From Verrucomicrobiota bacterium (lineage in GTDB: Bacteria > Verrucomicrobiota > Verrucomicrobiia > Limisphaerales > JAEYXS01): DNA of 64,000 nt. The first letter of the stretch is position 1; every line of letters begins with the position of its first letter. This document shows, piece by piece, positions 56,935 through 64,000 of this stretch. The notes under the pieces are model-generated. The model did no database searches. It saw nothing but the letters and a program-made list of their open reading frames with translations, and was not told where the DNA came from. The stretch lies in NCBI GenBank assembly GCA_023431185.1, contig JAEYXS010000117.1, positions 1 through 64,000 on the forward strand. The letters are read 5' to 3'. The position numbers were made by a program, and so were the translations under genes.

Positions 56935-56972
56935 GGGAGCTGAGGTAAACCCGTATGGATTCGTCAGCTCCC
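56935..56972. other. Inverted repeat upstream of the Rnk-like gene
   Basis: GGGAGCTGA (56935-56943) and TCAGCTCCC (56964-56972) are perfect 9-base arms 20 bases apart, in the 283-base spacer 56851-57133. I see no convincing gene in that spacer. Confidence 0.35.
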
Positions 56973-57133
56973 GGCAGCGCGGAAGGCCGAGAGGCGGTGC
57001 AATGAGACGCCACAATACACGCTGCCCGGCTTATGACCGGTAGCTGGCAAATTGATTTGCTGTGGCTGTGGATCTAACACGCACGCAATCTACTCGCGTA
57101 CGAAGAATCTGCAACCCGGAGAAGCGAAATATT

Positions 57134-58960
57134 TTATGGCCGTGACGATTTTTTATGAACCGCCCGCAGCCATTCCCCACGGGTCAGCTTGCCGTCTGCT
57201 TTAAGGGCATCCACTTTGATCCCCAAGCTCGTGGCGAGCTTCAGCCAACGCGCAGCAAGTTCCGGATCGAGTACCTTGTCCAGTCCCACTTCGTGACCCG
57301 GATAATTCTCATGGTATTGGCTGATGATCTTCTTGCCACGCGCACCCGGTTTATCCGGCATCGGCGCGAGCCCGTGCAAGCCACCCGCCGTGCCCCACCA
57401 TTGCACCATCGCGAAATCAGGATGTCCCGGCGGCACATCCATTGTAAAAATCGTTCCCGAACCAACCTCATGCAGACGCCGTTGCAGCTTCGGCACGTTA
57501 ACGCTTTGCACATCTGACTTCGCCTTCACCGCCATCGCCGCCGCGTGACCGGAAGCTTGACCAAGTGAGGTCCAAATCGGCTCCAAACGCAACGCACAGA
57601 AACCGACATGCGAAGAACTCATCGCCCCCGGCACCAGCAGGTTCTTCACATCTTTGGGTAACAACACACCGTAAGGAATCTGATAAGGCGGTGTGGCTTG
57701 ATAAAACTCACCCGTATGCTTGCCGCCGAAATGCGAACCTTCATGCAAGGTGCCGTGGCAGTTATGCGTGTATTCACCCAGCGCAATGGCATTCGTATGC
57801 AGGATGCCCCGCGCATCACCCGGCGCGTGCTGCGTGTCGTTCTGCGTATAGACATGCATGCCGATCATGCGCCGCGCCTCACGCACGTAGATTTGACCCG
57901 GGATGTGATCCGTCTCCACGAACTCATCCTTACACAAGCCCCAGGTGAGCGCTTCCTCGCGCAGGTGCTTTGGTACCGCCGGGTCATTCTGGAAGAAATA
58001 GAGCAGCCCCAAGTTCCACAGTAGATGATAATCGTAGATCCCCTGTCGCACCTTGGCATCGCCTTCCGGCCAGGCGAGTTGATCCCCCGGGAGTGACAGC
58101 CGCACCAAGCCACGTGACTGGTCATTGATGTCATGCTTGCCGTTCGGCAACGGCGGGATGTGCGCCTTGTAGATATTTGCCTCATTGTAGCCGAATACCT
58201 TCTTGAGTTTGCCTGTGGCGAATAATTCCAGAACGCCCGCGAATTGTTCACGTGTGTAACCCTTCGGCATCTTGGGCAGCACGCGGTTCGTCGGATTCTG
58301 CGTCATGCAGAAGCGGAAATTGTAGCCCTGCAACTGGCCATCACCCTTCTCTGGAGCCAGTTCTTCGCCATAGACATCTTTGCCTTCACGCCCCACATGA
58401 TATTTCACCTTGGCCGCCGCCATCAGGTCGCCTTCGTAGGAAGCATCGATGAACACCTTGGCCTGCACCTCATGCCGTTTGCCTTGGTCGTCAGTGAAAG
58501 TGGCTGATTCGATGCTGCGCCCTTCACCCGTTCCGCTCATCTTCACCGCAGCTAATACCCATTGCTTCTTCACGGTGATGCGCGACTGTTCAGCGACCAT
58601 CTGCTCGATGATCATCAGGTTCACCTTCGGCTCGCCATGCGCCCCACGGAAGGAATCCTTCAACTGCTGTGAATTCTCGCCATAGGTCTTGCGGTAATAC
58701 GCTTCGACCCGTTTGCAAAAATCGAGGTAAGTGCCCGTGATGCCCTCAAACACATGGTAATCCGTATGTGACAAGCCATGCGTCAGCAATCCGCCGATGC
58801 GAGGTGTCGGCTCGACTAGCAGAACATTCTCCCCGTCCTTCGCCGCGCCGATGGCCGCTGCGATGCCTGCGGGTGTGCTGCCATAGACAATTACGGAAAC
58901 GTTTTCCGCTGCTTGCACGGAAAGCGTCAGGGCCAAAAACAATCCACGGAGGAAACGCAT
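57134..58960 (-). CDS. Exported FAD-dependent oxidoreductase (FAD_oxidored/xanthan-lyase-like)
   Basis: The ATG at 58960 gives a 608-residue protein with a signal peptide (MRFLRGLFLALTLSVQAAE). The dinucleotide-binding fold follows at once (VSVIVYGSTPAGIAAAIGAAKDG, with VYGSTPAG as a variant of the glycine-rich loop) and then VEPTPRIGGLLTHGLSHTD. Further family landmarks are VFIDASYEGDLMAAAKVKYH-type segment (in part), PYQIPYGVLLPKDVKNLLVPG, and SSHVGFCALRLEPIWTSLGQ. Proteins of this type are numerous in Planctomycetes and Verrucomicrobia; their substrates are mostly unknown. The C-terminal 60 residues (SLGIKVDALKADGKLTRGEW) resemble a small appended domain. It is divergent from the flavin reductase gene. 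Confidence 0.88.
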   Translation of the reverse strand: MRFLRGLFLALTLSVQAAENVSVIVYGSTPAGIAAAIGAAKDGENVLLVEPTPRIGGLLTHGLSHTDYHVFEGITGTYLDFCKRVEAYYRKTYGENSQQLKDSFRGAHGEPKVNLMIIEQMVAEQSRITVKKQWVLAAVKMSGTGEGRSIESATFTDDQGKRHEVQAKVFIDASYEGDLMAAAKVKYHVGREGKDVYGEELAPEKGDGQLQGYNFRFCMTQNPTNRVLPKMPKGYTREQFAGVLELFATGKLKKVFGYNEANIYKAHIPPLPNGKHDINDQSRGLVRLSLPGDQLAWPEGDAKVRQGIYDYHLLWNLGLLYFFQNDPAVPKHLREEALTWGLCKDEFVETDHIPGQIYVREARRMIGMHVYTQNDTQHAPGDARGILHTNAIALGEYTHNCHGTLHEGSHFGGKHTGEFYQATPPYQIPYGVLLPKDVKNLLVPGAMSSSHVGFCALRLEPIWTSLGQASGHAAAMAVKAKSDVQSVNVPKLQRRLHEVGSGTIFTMDVPPGHPDFAMVQWWGTAGGLHGLAPMPDKPGARGKKIISQYHENYPGHEVGLDKVLDPELAARWLKLATSLGIKVDALKADGKLTRGEWLRAVHKKSSRP

Positions 58961-59033
58961 ACCGGCAGCATACCGAATCTCCCCAAGCACTGGCAATCTT
59001 GTGCAACTGCCAAGTCTGCACCATAATCCTCCC

Positions 59034-59633
59034 ATGCTTTTCGATTTTGAAGGAGCCCACAAAGAACGCGCTTATGCCATCCTCGCCAGCCTCATCACAC
59101 CGCGCCCCATCGCCCTCGTCACCACCCTGAGTCCTGACAGCAAAGTAAATGCCGCTCCCTTCAGCTTCTTCAATATCTTGGGTGATGAACCGCCCATCGT
59201 CGCTTTTGCACCCGCCGACCGCGATGATGGCACCCCCAAGGACACTGCCCGCAACATCCGCGCGACCCATGAGTTCGTGGTAAACCTGGTGGATGAACCG
59301 ATCGCCGAGGCCATGAACAAGTGTGCTACCGCCCTTCCCTACGGCGAGAATGAAATGACCTTGGCCGGATTAACTGCGGCTCCTTCCCTCACCGTCAAGC
59401 CGCCGCGCATCGCGGAATCTCCTGCCAGCTTTGAATGCACGGAATGGGGCACCTTACAGATCGGCAACAACCGTGTCGTCATCGGCGTGATCAAGCGCGC
59501 CCACGTGCGGGACACCTTGGTGGACACCGCGAAGCTGCGGATAAAGAGTGAGGACCTGCACATCATCGGACGCATGGCCTCACCGCATTGGTATTGCCGC
59601 ACTCGCGACCGCTTCGAGATGCAGCACCCTTAA
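59034..59633 (+). CDS. Flavin reductase-like FMN-binding protein
   Basis: This 199-residue protein has the flavin-reductase-like split barrel: AILASLITPRPIALVTTL, then NAAPFSFFNILGDEPPIVAF for FMN binding, and FVVNLVDEPIAEAMNKC. The end, LHIIGRMASPHWYCRTRDRF, is common in the flavoredoxin subgroup. No signal peptide is present, so it is cytoplasmic. It may reduce FMN or pass electrons as a flavoredoxin. It is divergent from the FAD oxidoreductase gene, 73 bases apart, and convergent with the DUF1501 gene. The shared flavin theme does not prove a link, since the oxidoreductase is exported. Confidence 0.88.
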   Translation: MLFDFEGAHKERAYAILASLITPRPIALVTTLSPDSKVNAAPFSFFNILGDEPPIVAFAPADRDDGTPKDTARNIRATHEFVVNLVDEPIAEAMNKCATALPYGENEMTLAGLTAAPSLTVKPPRIAESPASFECTEWGTLQIGNNRVVIGVIKRAHVRDTLVDTAKLRIKSEDLHIIGRMASPHWYCRTRDRFEMQHP

Positions 59634-59637
59634 AAAA

Positions 59638-60936
59638 CTACGCCAGCAATTCTTTGATGACATTGCCTTCGCTCAATGCGATCGGTCGCCCGATGGGTGT
59701 GACAATCTCCTTCTCGTGATTGATACCTAGTGCATGCAAAATGGTGGCGTGGATATCCTCCACCAGCACCGGGTTCTGCGGTTCTTTCTTTTCACCCTTG
59801 GGATCAGTCGAACCTACCACGCGCCCGCTCTGGATGCCACCACCCGCCATCGCTATGGTAAACGCATGCGGCCAGTGATCACGCCCTTCAAGCGGGTTCA
59901 GCTTGGGCGTACGACCGAACTCCCCGCCCCATAGCACGATGGTGCGGTCCAGCAGATCGCGGCGTTTCAGATCCGTCATCAGCGCAGCCAAGGCCGGATC
60001 CAATATGCTCACCAGCTTGCCCTGCCCTTCATGATTGTTCGTGTGCGTATCCCAGCCATTCAAGGTCACCTCCACACAACGCACCCCCCGCTCCACCAAT
60101 CGGACCGCCGCGAGGCAACCGCGACCAAACGCCGTGTCTCCATACGCCAGGCGCTCGGCCAGGGGCACTTGCGAGACATCAAACGCCTTCACCTGATCCG
60201 AGGTCATCATGTTCGCGGCCTTCTGCATCGTCTGCTGATGCAACGTCTTGGTGGCATCGAAATCGGGCTGGCGACCTTGGAGAAACGCGCGCTCCACCAC
60301 ATCGACACTCTTCATCCGTTCCGCCTGCCGCTTGGTATCCACCTTGGCCTTCAGATCAGGCAATGATCCCGCCGGATCATTGGTTTTGAAGGCATCATAA
60401 GCCGCACCAAAATGCCCACCCCGAGCCGGCCATTGCCCCGGCAAGATGGAGATGTGCGTAGGTATCTCGATCTTTTGATCGGGCATCTCATGTGCGATGA
60501 TGGCACCGATAGCCGGATGCAAGATCGTCGGGTTCGGGCGATAACCCGTCTTCATGTTATACGTGGCCCGTTCGTGATCACCTTCCTTGCTCACTACCGA
60601 ACGCACCAACGCCATGTCCGATAAAATCCCGGCCGTCTGCTCCAGACCAGCCGCCACCTGCACATCTTTCAAAGAAGTCTTGATGGCCCGCGTACCATAG
60701 GCGATCGGCGAACCCGGATGCGGATCGAACGTCTCCAACTGGCTCGGCGCACCCTGCATCCACAGCACGATGACCGATTGCGCCCGCGTCTCCTTTTTCT
60801 TCTCCGCTTCCAACGCCAGGATCTGCCCGAGCGGAGTAAGCCAGGTAAGTCCCGCCAAGCCCGCCGCCTTCAACAAGGTCCGGCGTGAAAAGTGATCCAT
60901 CGTGCCACACCCCGGATTCATCTCTGGTGAAATCAT
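59638..60936 (-). CDS. DUF1501 protein, second copy
   Basis: This 432-residue protein is a paralogue in kind of the protein at 25.0-26.5 kb. The start at 60936 is chosen because GAGAAAG precedes it and it begins 14 bases after the upstream stop; an inner ATG at 60900 also keeps the twin-arginine signal (SRRTLLKAAGLAGLTWLTPL). DUF1501 landmarks are VIVLWMQGAPSQLETFDPHP, HERATYNMKTGYRPNPTILH, the ERGVRCVEVTLNGWDTHTNN segment and IVLWGGEFGRTPKLNPLEGRDH. The metal-site-like His and Asp residues are retained. It is paired with the DUF1549/DUF1553 gene directly upstream. Confidence 0.92.
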   Translation of the reverse strand: MISPEMNPGCGTMDHFSRRTLLKAAGLAGLTWLTPLGQILALEAEKKKETRAQSVIVLWMQGAPSQLETFDPHPGSPIAYGTRAIKTSLKDVQVAAGLEQTAGILSDMALVRSVVSKEGDHERATYNMKTGYRPNPTILHPAIGAIIAHEMPDQKIEIPTHISILPGQWPARGGHFGAAYDAFKTNDPAGSLPDLKAKVDTKRQAERMKSVDVVERAFLQGRQPDFDATKTLHQQTMQKAANMMTSDQVKAFDVSQVPLAERLAYGDTAFGRGCLAAVRLVERGVRCVEVTLNGWDTHTNNHEGQGKLVSILDPALAALMTDLKRRDLLDRTIVLWGGEFGRTPKLNPLEGRDHWPHAFTIAMAGGGIQSGRVVGSTDPKGEKKEPQNPVLVEDIHATILHALGINHEKEIVTPIGRPIALSEGNVIKELLA

Positions 60937-60950
60937 ATCGTCACGCTTTC

Positions 60951-62627
60951 TCAATGGTTCCAGGAAAACTCGGTGGCATTCAGCAAGGACCAATACAGAT
61001 CTTCCATGACCCTGAATCTCGCCTTGCCCTTGATGCCTTTCAACAATTCTACAAAGTGATTCTGCTCGGCTGCCGTAGGCCGGCGCGTCAGAGCGCAGAG
61101 GTAAGCTGTCTCCACGGCGGAAGCATCATCAGGCGCGAGTGAGGCGATACGTGTCGAAGCGTTCATCACGATGTTCTCGTCAGAGCGTTCATCCACCAGC
61201 TTGCCGTTCATCATCAGGAGCCGTTGCGGGATCGTCCCGCTCCGTTGATTGAACTCATCCTCACCGATGTCGCCGTAACGCTTGACGAAATCACTCTGTT
61301 GAAAGAAGCGGTTGATGCGCCAAAAGACATGCGCCTCCGCATCGATGGTCCGCAGCGAGGATGCTTGGATGATGCCGCCTGCCACTTGCTCCGGTCGCAG
61401 ACGGGTCACCGGAAAGCTCGCATACAGCTTCTCATGCGCCTCGGTCACATGGTGTTCATTATCGCGCGTCGTGCTGTCCAACTGAAAGACCTTCGAAGCG
61501 GCGATCAGGCGGATGAGCCGTTGCAAGTCGTAGTTATGCGCCACGAGATCTTGCGCAAGGATATCCATGCCCGGCGGATACTTGCCTTCCAACGGGATGT
61601 CATCGATCGGCTCCACCAACGGCCGGTTGAACATCAGTGCCCAGATGCGATTCACCGTGGTGCGGGCAAAGGCCATGTTCTCCGGATGCGTCACCCACGT
61701 GGCTAGCCGGTCACGCAAGTCACCTTCTTTGGGCAGCAGCTCTTTCTTGAACGGCACCTGGGGTCGTACCACTTGCTCATCCATCTTGCCATGGTAACGA
61801 AACTCATACTTCTTCTTTTTATTATCCCGCACCCCGGTCAAGGACATCTCCGCCGGGGCAAAAAAGGCCGCCAGCTCGTGGAAATGTTTCTGCTCCCATG
61901 AACCGCCCATGAAATCATCGTGACACTGCACGCAGTCCAATCTGACACCGAGAAATGCGCGGGAAACTCGGCCTGCGAGTTTTATCTCATCCGGCCCCCG
62001 CTTCTTGTCGTTCTGATCCACCGTCACCGTGATGAAGTTCACCTCGGGCTGCGTGGTCCAGATGCCGTTGGCACCGATCAATTCGCGGGTGATCTCGTTG
62101 TAAGGCCGGTTCTTTTGAATCTCCGTACTGAGCCAGTCCACCATACGATGACGCCGATAGATCAGGAAAGGTCCGTTCTCCACTCCCACATACGTCCGGG
62201 CAAAACGTTCGGCCAGATAATCACTGAAGCGGCGGTCTTCAAAAAGCTTGGTCAACCACCATTGCACCATCTGTTCAGGCGGTTGCTGCTCCAGGACGCG
62301 GATCTCCTCCAGTGAAGGCAAGGTGCCCGTCAACCCCAAGGACAGACGCCGCGCAATCGTCAGCGCGGGAGCCGAGGGAGCTGGCTGCAGTTTGACCTGC
62401 CGCCATTCCTGCTCAAACGCATCATCCAGCTTCGCTACGATGGGGGCAAAACCGGAATCTTTCTGCAGAGCGGCATTGAAATTCTTCGGTGCGGGAAGAG
62501 GTTTGCTGCGCCAGAGAGGCAGCAGGTAATTGCCCGCCAGCGCCAGACAGATGGCGATGAACGCCACCATCCGCCAGTTGCCGAAGCGGCTGGTCGCAGG
62601 CGAGTTTGTCGGCTTGTTTTCGTTCAT
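60951..62627 (-). CDS. DUF1549/DUF1553 protein without the N-terminal cytochrome c domain
   Basis: This 558-residue protein has an N-terminal membrane anchor (MVAFIAICLALAGNYLLPLW). DUF1549 follows (about 85-290; RRLSLGLTGTLPSLEEI, with one CxxCH motif in LDCVQCHDDFMGG), then DUF1553 (about 330-540; FARTTVNRIWALMFNRPLVE and NGKLVDERSDENIV). It lacks the planctomycete cytochrome domain and the long central region of the 1051-residue protein at 26.5-29.6 kb, so it is a minimal version anchored in the membrane. It is the upstream partner of the DUF1501 gene, 14 bases apart. Function is unknown. Confidence 0.9.
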   Translation of the reverse strand: MNENKPTNSPATSRFGNWRMVAFIAICLALAGNYLLPLWRSKPLPAPKNFNAALQKDSGFAPIVAKLDDAFEQEWRQVKLQPAPSAPALTIARRLSLGLTGTLPSLEEIRVLEQQPPEQMVQWWLTKLFEDRRFSDYLAERFARTYVGVENGPFLIYRRHRMVDWLSTEIQKNRPYNEITRELIGANGIWTTQPEVNFITVTVDQNDKKRGPDEIKLAGRVSRAFLGVRLDCVQCHDDFMGGSWEQKHFHELAAFFAPAEMSLTGVRDNKKKKYEFRYHGKMDEQVVRPQVPFKKELLPKEGDLRDRLATWVTHPENMAFARTTVNRIWALMFNRPLVEPIDDIPLEGKYPPGMDILAQDLVAHNYDLQRLIRLIAASKVFQLDSTTRDNEHHVTEAHEKLYASFPVTRLRPEQVAGGIIQASSLRTIDAEAHVFWRINRFFQQSDFVKRYGDIGEDEFNQRSGTIPQRLLMMNGKLVDERSDENIVMNASTRIASLAPDDASAVETAYLCALTRRPTAAEQNHFVELLKGIKGKARFRVMEDLYWSLLNATEFSWNH

Positions 62628-62861
62628 TTACGAGCCGGGGTAATACTTATGCCATCCACTATCCATCCGCGGGTGCCATCTGACAAACAGAACTTTTCGG
62701 CATCACGGATGTTCCCGGTTCAGCACTGATGACGTCCCGCCTGGCTTTTGGTTACCAAATTTGATCATCTTTGGAGGCGACACCTTGGCCAAATGCCGTT
62801 ATAGCTGGTGCATTAAGCCGTAACCGCCGGGTTTCCCAGACGTCATACTCATAACTGGTTG

Positions 62862-64000
62862 ATGAATGGAACGATAGAACTGCCTGTGCAACAAACTGCT
62901 CTGGTGCCTGAGGCAACCGCCTTGCCACAGGCGAGCCCGCCTTTGGGCTTCATCGCCCGGTTGCGTAACTTCATCGCGCGGATCTTCCGTTGGATCGGTT
63001 CCACTATCGAATGGATTTTTGGGGCTATCACATTGATCGTCACCTTGGCGGTCTTCTCGGTGATCCCAATCCTCAACTTTCTCAGCTTGGGTTATCTGCT
63101 GGAGGTGAGCGGCCGGGTGGCCCGGACTAAGCGGCTGCGGGATGGTTTCGTGGGCGTGCGGAAGGCTGCCATCTTTGGCCGTATCGTTTTCGGTTCCTGG
63201 TTGATGATCTGGCCGGCCCGGTTCGTCTCCGGCATGTGGCAGGATGCAGAGCTCATCGCGAGCGGCAGCAAGGTCGCCATCGGCTGGCGCATCGCGCTCT
63301 ACCTTGTCACGTTCCTGACACTCGGCCACATCCTCTGGGCCTGCCTGCGGGGCGGCAAGTTGCGCCACTTCTTCTGGCCAGCACCTATCCGCTTTTTCAA
63401 ATGGCTGAAGCAGGAAGACAAGTTCAGCGGCATCCAAAAGGCCGTTATGGACTACCTCGTGGATCTGCGGCTCGGCTATTACTTCAAGCTCGGTGCCTTT
63501 GGATTTCTTGGTGGGTTGGTCTGGCTGATCGTTCCCGTGAGCATACTGATTTTTGCCAGCTACACACCAGCAGGGTTGGCTTTCCTCATCAGTCTCGTCG
63601 GCGGTGGTTTGCTGTTGCTCGTGGCCATGTACCTGCCCTTCTTGCAGGTGCATTACGCCATGGAAAACCGTTTCGCAGCGATGTTTGAATTGCAGAAGAT
63701 CCGGCAACTGTTCCGTCAGGCGCCGATCGCGTTCTGGACAGCACTGCTTGTCACGTTGCTATTTTCCATTCCGTTGTATCTGCTGAAGATCGAGTTCCCG
63801 CCCAAAGAGATCGCGTGGCTGCCCAGCTTGCTTTTTGTGGTGTTCATCTTCCCGGCACGGATGCTCTGTGGCTGGGCAGTTGGCCGCGCCATTAAGCATG
63901 AACAGCCACGCCATTTCTTTTTCCGGTTTCTCGGTCGCTTGGCAGCGTTGCCGGTCGCGTTCTTCTACGTGTTCGTCGTGTATCTCACGCAGTATCTTTC
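62862..64000 (+). CDS. Polytopic membrane protein, DUF4013-like (3' end missing)
   Basis: An open frame runs from the ATG at 62862 to the window edge, at least 379 codons, without a stop. A Pro/Ala-rich cytoplasmic start (LPVQQTALVPEATALPQASP) is followed by several membrane segments: ITLIVTLAVFSVIPILNFL, IALYLVTFLTLGHILWAC, LGGLVWLIVPVSILIFAS, LISLVGGGLLLLVAMYLPF, ALLVTLLFSIPLYLL and LLFVVFIFPARML. The segment SLGYLLEVSGRVARTKRLRDG next to the first pair is typical of DUF4013-type proteins. The function is unknown. It is divergent from the DUF1549 gene; I see nothing notable in the 234-base spacer before it. Confidence 0.75.
   Translation, partial: MNGTIELPVQQTALVPEATALPQASPPLGFIARLRNFIARIFRWIGSTIEWIFGAITLIVTLAVFSVIPILNFLSLGYLLEVSGRVARTKRLRDGFVGVRKAAIFGRIVFGSWLMIWPARFVSGMWQDAELIASGSKVAIGWRIALYLVTFLTLGHILWACLRGGKLRHFFWPAPIRFFKWLKQEDKFSGIQKAVMDYLVDLRLGYYFKLGAFGFLGGLVWLIVPVSILIFASYTPAGLAFLISLVGGGLLLLVAMYLPFLQVHYAMENRFAAMFELQKIRQLFRQAPIAFWTALLVTLLFSIPLYLLKIEFPPKEIAWLPSLLFVVFIFPARMLCGWAVGRAIKHEQPRHFFFRFLGRLAALPVAFFYVFVVYLTQYL

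Noticed and set aside
56868..57043. A short plus-strand frame upstream of the FAD oxidoreductase gene
   Set aside because: It has a biased Arg-rich composition, no ribosome-binding site and no motif; the spacer contains an inverted repeat instead.
62799..63707. A 302-codon minus-strand frame at the right edge
   Set aside because: The plus strand carries a clear polytopic membrane protein over the same bases; the minus reading is His/Gln/Asp-rich and lacks features.

Overview
The window looks like a chromosomal segment of a Verrucomicrobiota bacterium, most plausibly the Pedosphaera/Limisphaerales lineage. This is inferred from gene content, not from a marker tree. The pointers are two DUF1501 plus DUF1549/DUF1553 modules typical of the Planctomycetes-Verrucomicrobia group, Tat-exported oxidoreductases, a ParC-type topoisomerase with a short C-terminal part, and many intergenic palindromes and GATGTTGGA-type repeats. 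Base composition is moderately GC-rich by eye. I see no rRNA, tRNA, CRISPR array, transposase or phage structural gene. The first gene (purL) and the last (a membrane protein) are cut by the window edges.

Layout. 0-7 kb: purine genes purL, purF, purM and purD, with a lipoprotein esterase between purM and purD and a catalytically dead S41-protease homologue after purD. 7.9-11.9 kb: one open frame joining a low-molecular-weight phosphatase, ribose-5-phosphate isomerase B and serine hydroxymethyltransferase, then a hairpin-rich leader and rho. 12-20 kb: a small Pro/Ala-rich protein gene, a His-rich lipoprotein, the ResB/CcsA cytochrome c maturation pair, and secA. 20.1-24.9 kb: a metal-uptake locus (His-rich protein, outer-membrane barrel, ZnuA-like binding protein, ABC-2 permease, TPR protein) with the same dyad TTGCAA-N5-TTGCAA before each of its two transcription units. 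25-29.6 kb: a DUF1501/PSD1 cytochrome pair. 29.8-31.9 kb: a hybrid histidine kinase whose membrane domain carries all seven ethylene-binding residues of plant ETR1. 31.9-38.8 kb: metH, a solitary LexA/CI-type repressor, an FKBP isomerase and an ankyrin protein. 38.9-47.8 kb: lepA-lepB, glnS, a sulfite-oxidase-like enzyme with its cytochrome, and parC. 48-56 kb: single genes separated by repeat-rich spacers, including a formylglycine-generating-type lipoprotein and a GxxExxY nuclease-like gene bracketed by inverted repeats just in front of an unusual thrS. 56-64 kb: a Rnk/GreA-like pair, an FAD oxidoreductase, a flavin reductase, a second DUF1501/DUF1549 module, and a truncated membrane protein.

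How the genes fit together. Most of the window is housekeeping: purine and one-carbon metabolism (purL/F/M/D, glyA, metH), translation (thrS, glnS, lepA), export (secA, lepB, ccs genes) and topology (parC). The accessory signals I rate highest are the triple fusion, the ethylene-receptor-like kinase, the dyad-flanked metal locus, and the inverted-repeat-bounded GxxExxY unit. Starts were moved inward from the longest open frame where a signal peptide, lipobox, stop-start overlap or Shine-Dalgarno site argued for it. All family calls are from reading motifs; no database search was possible.
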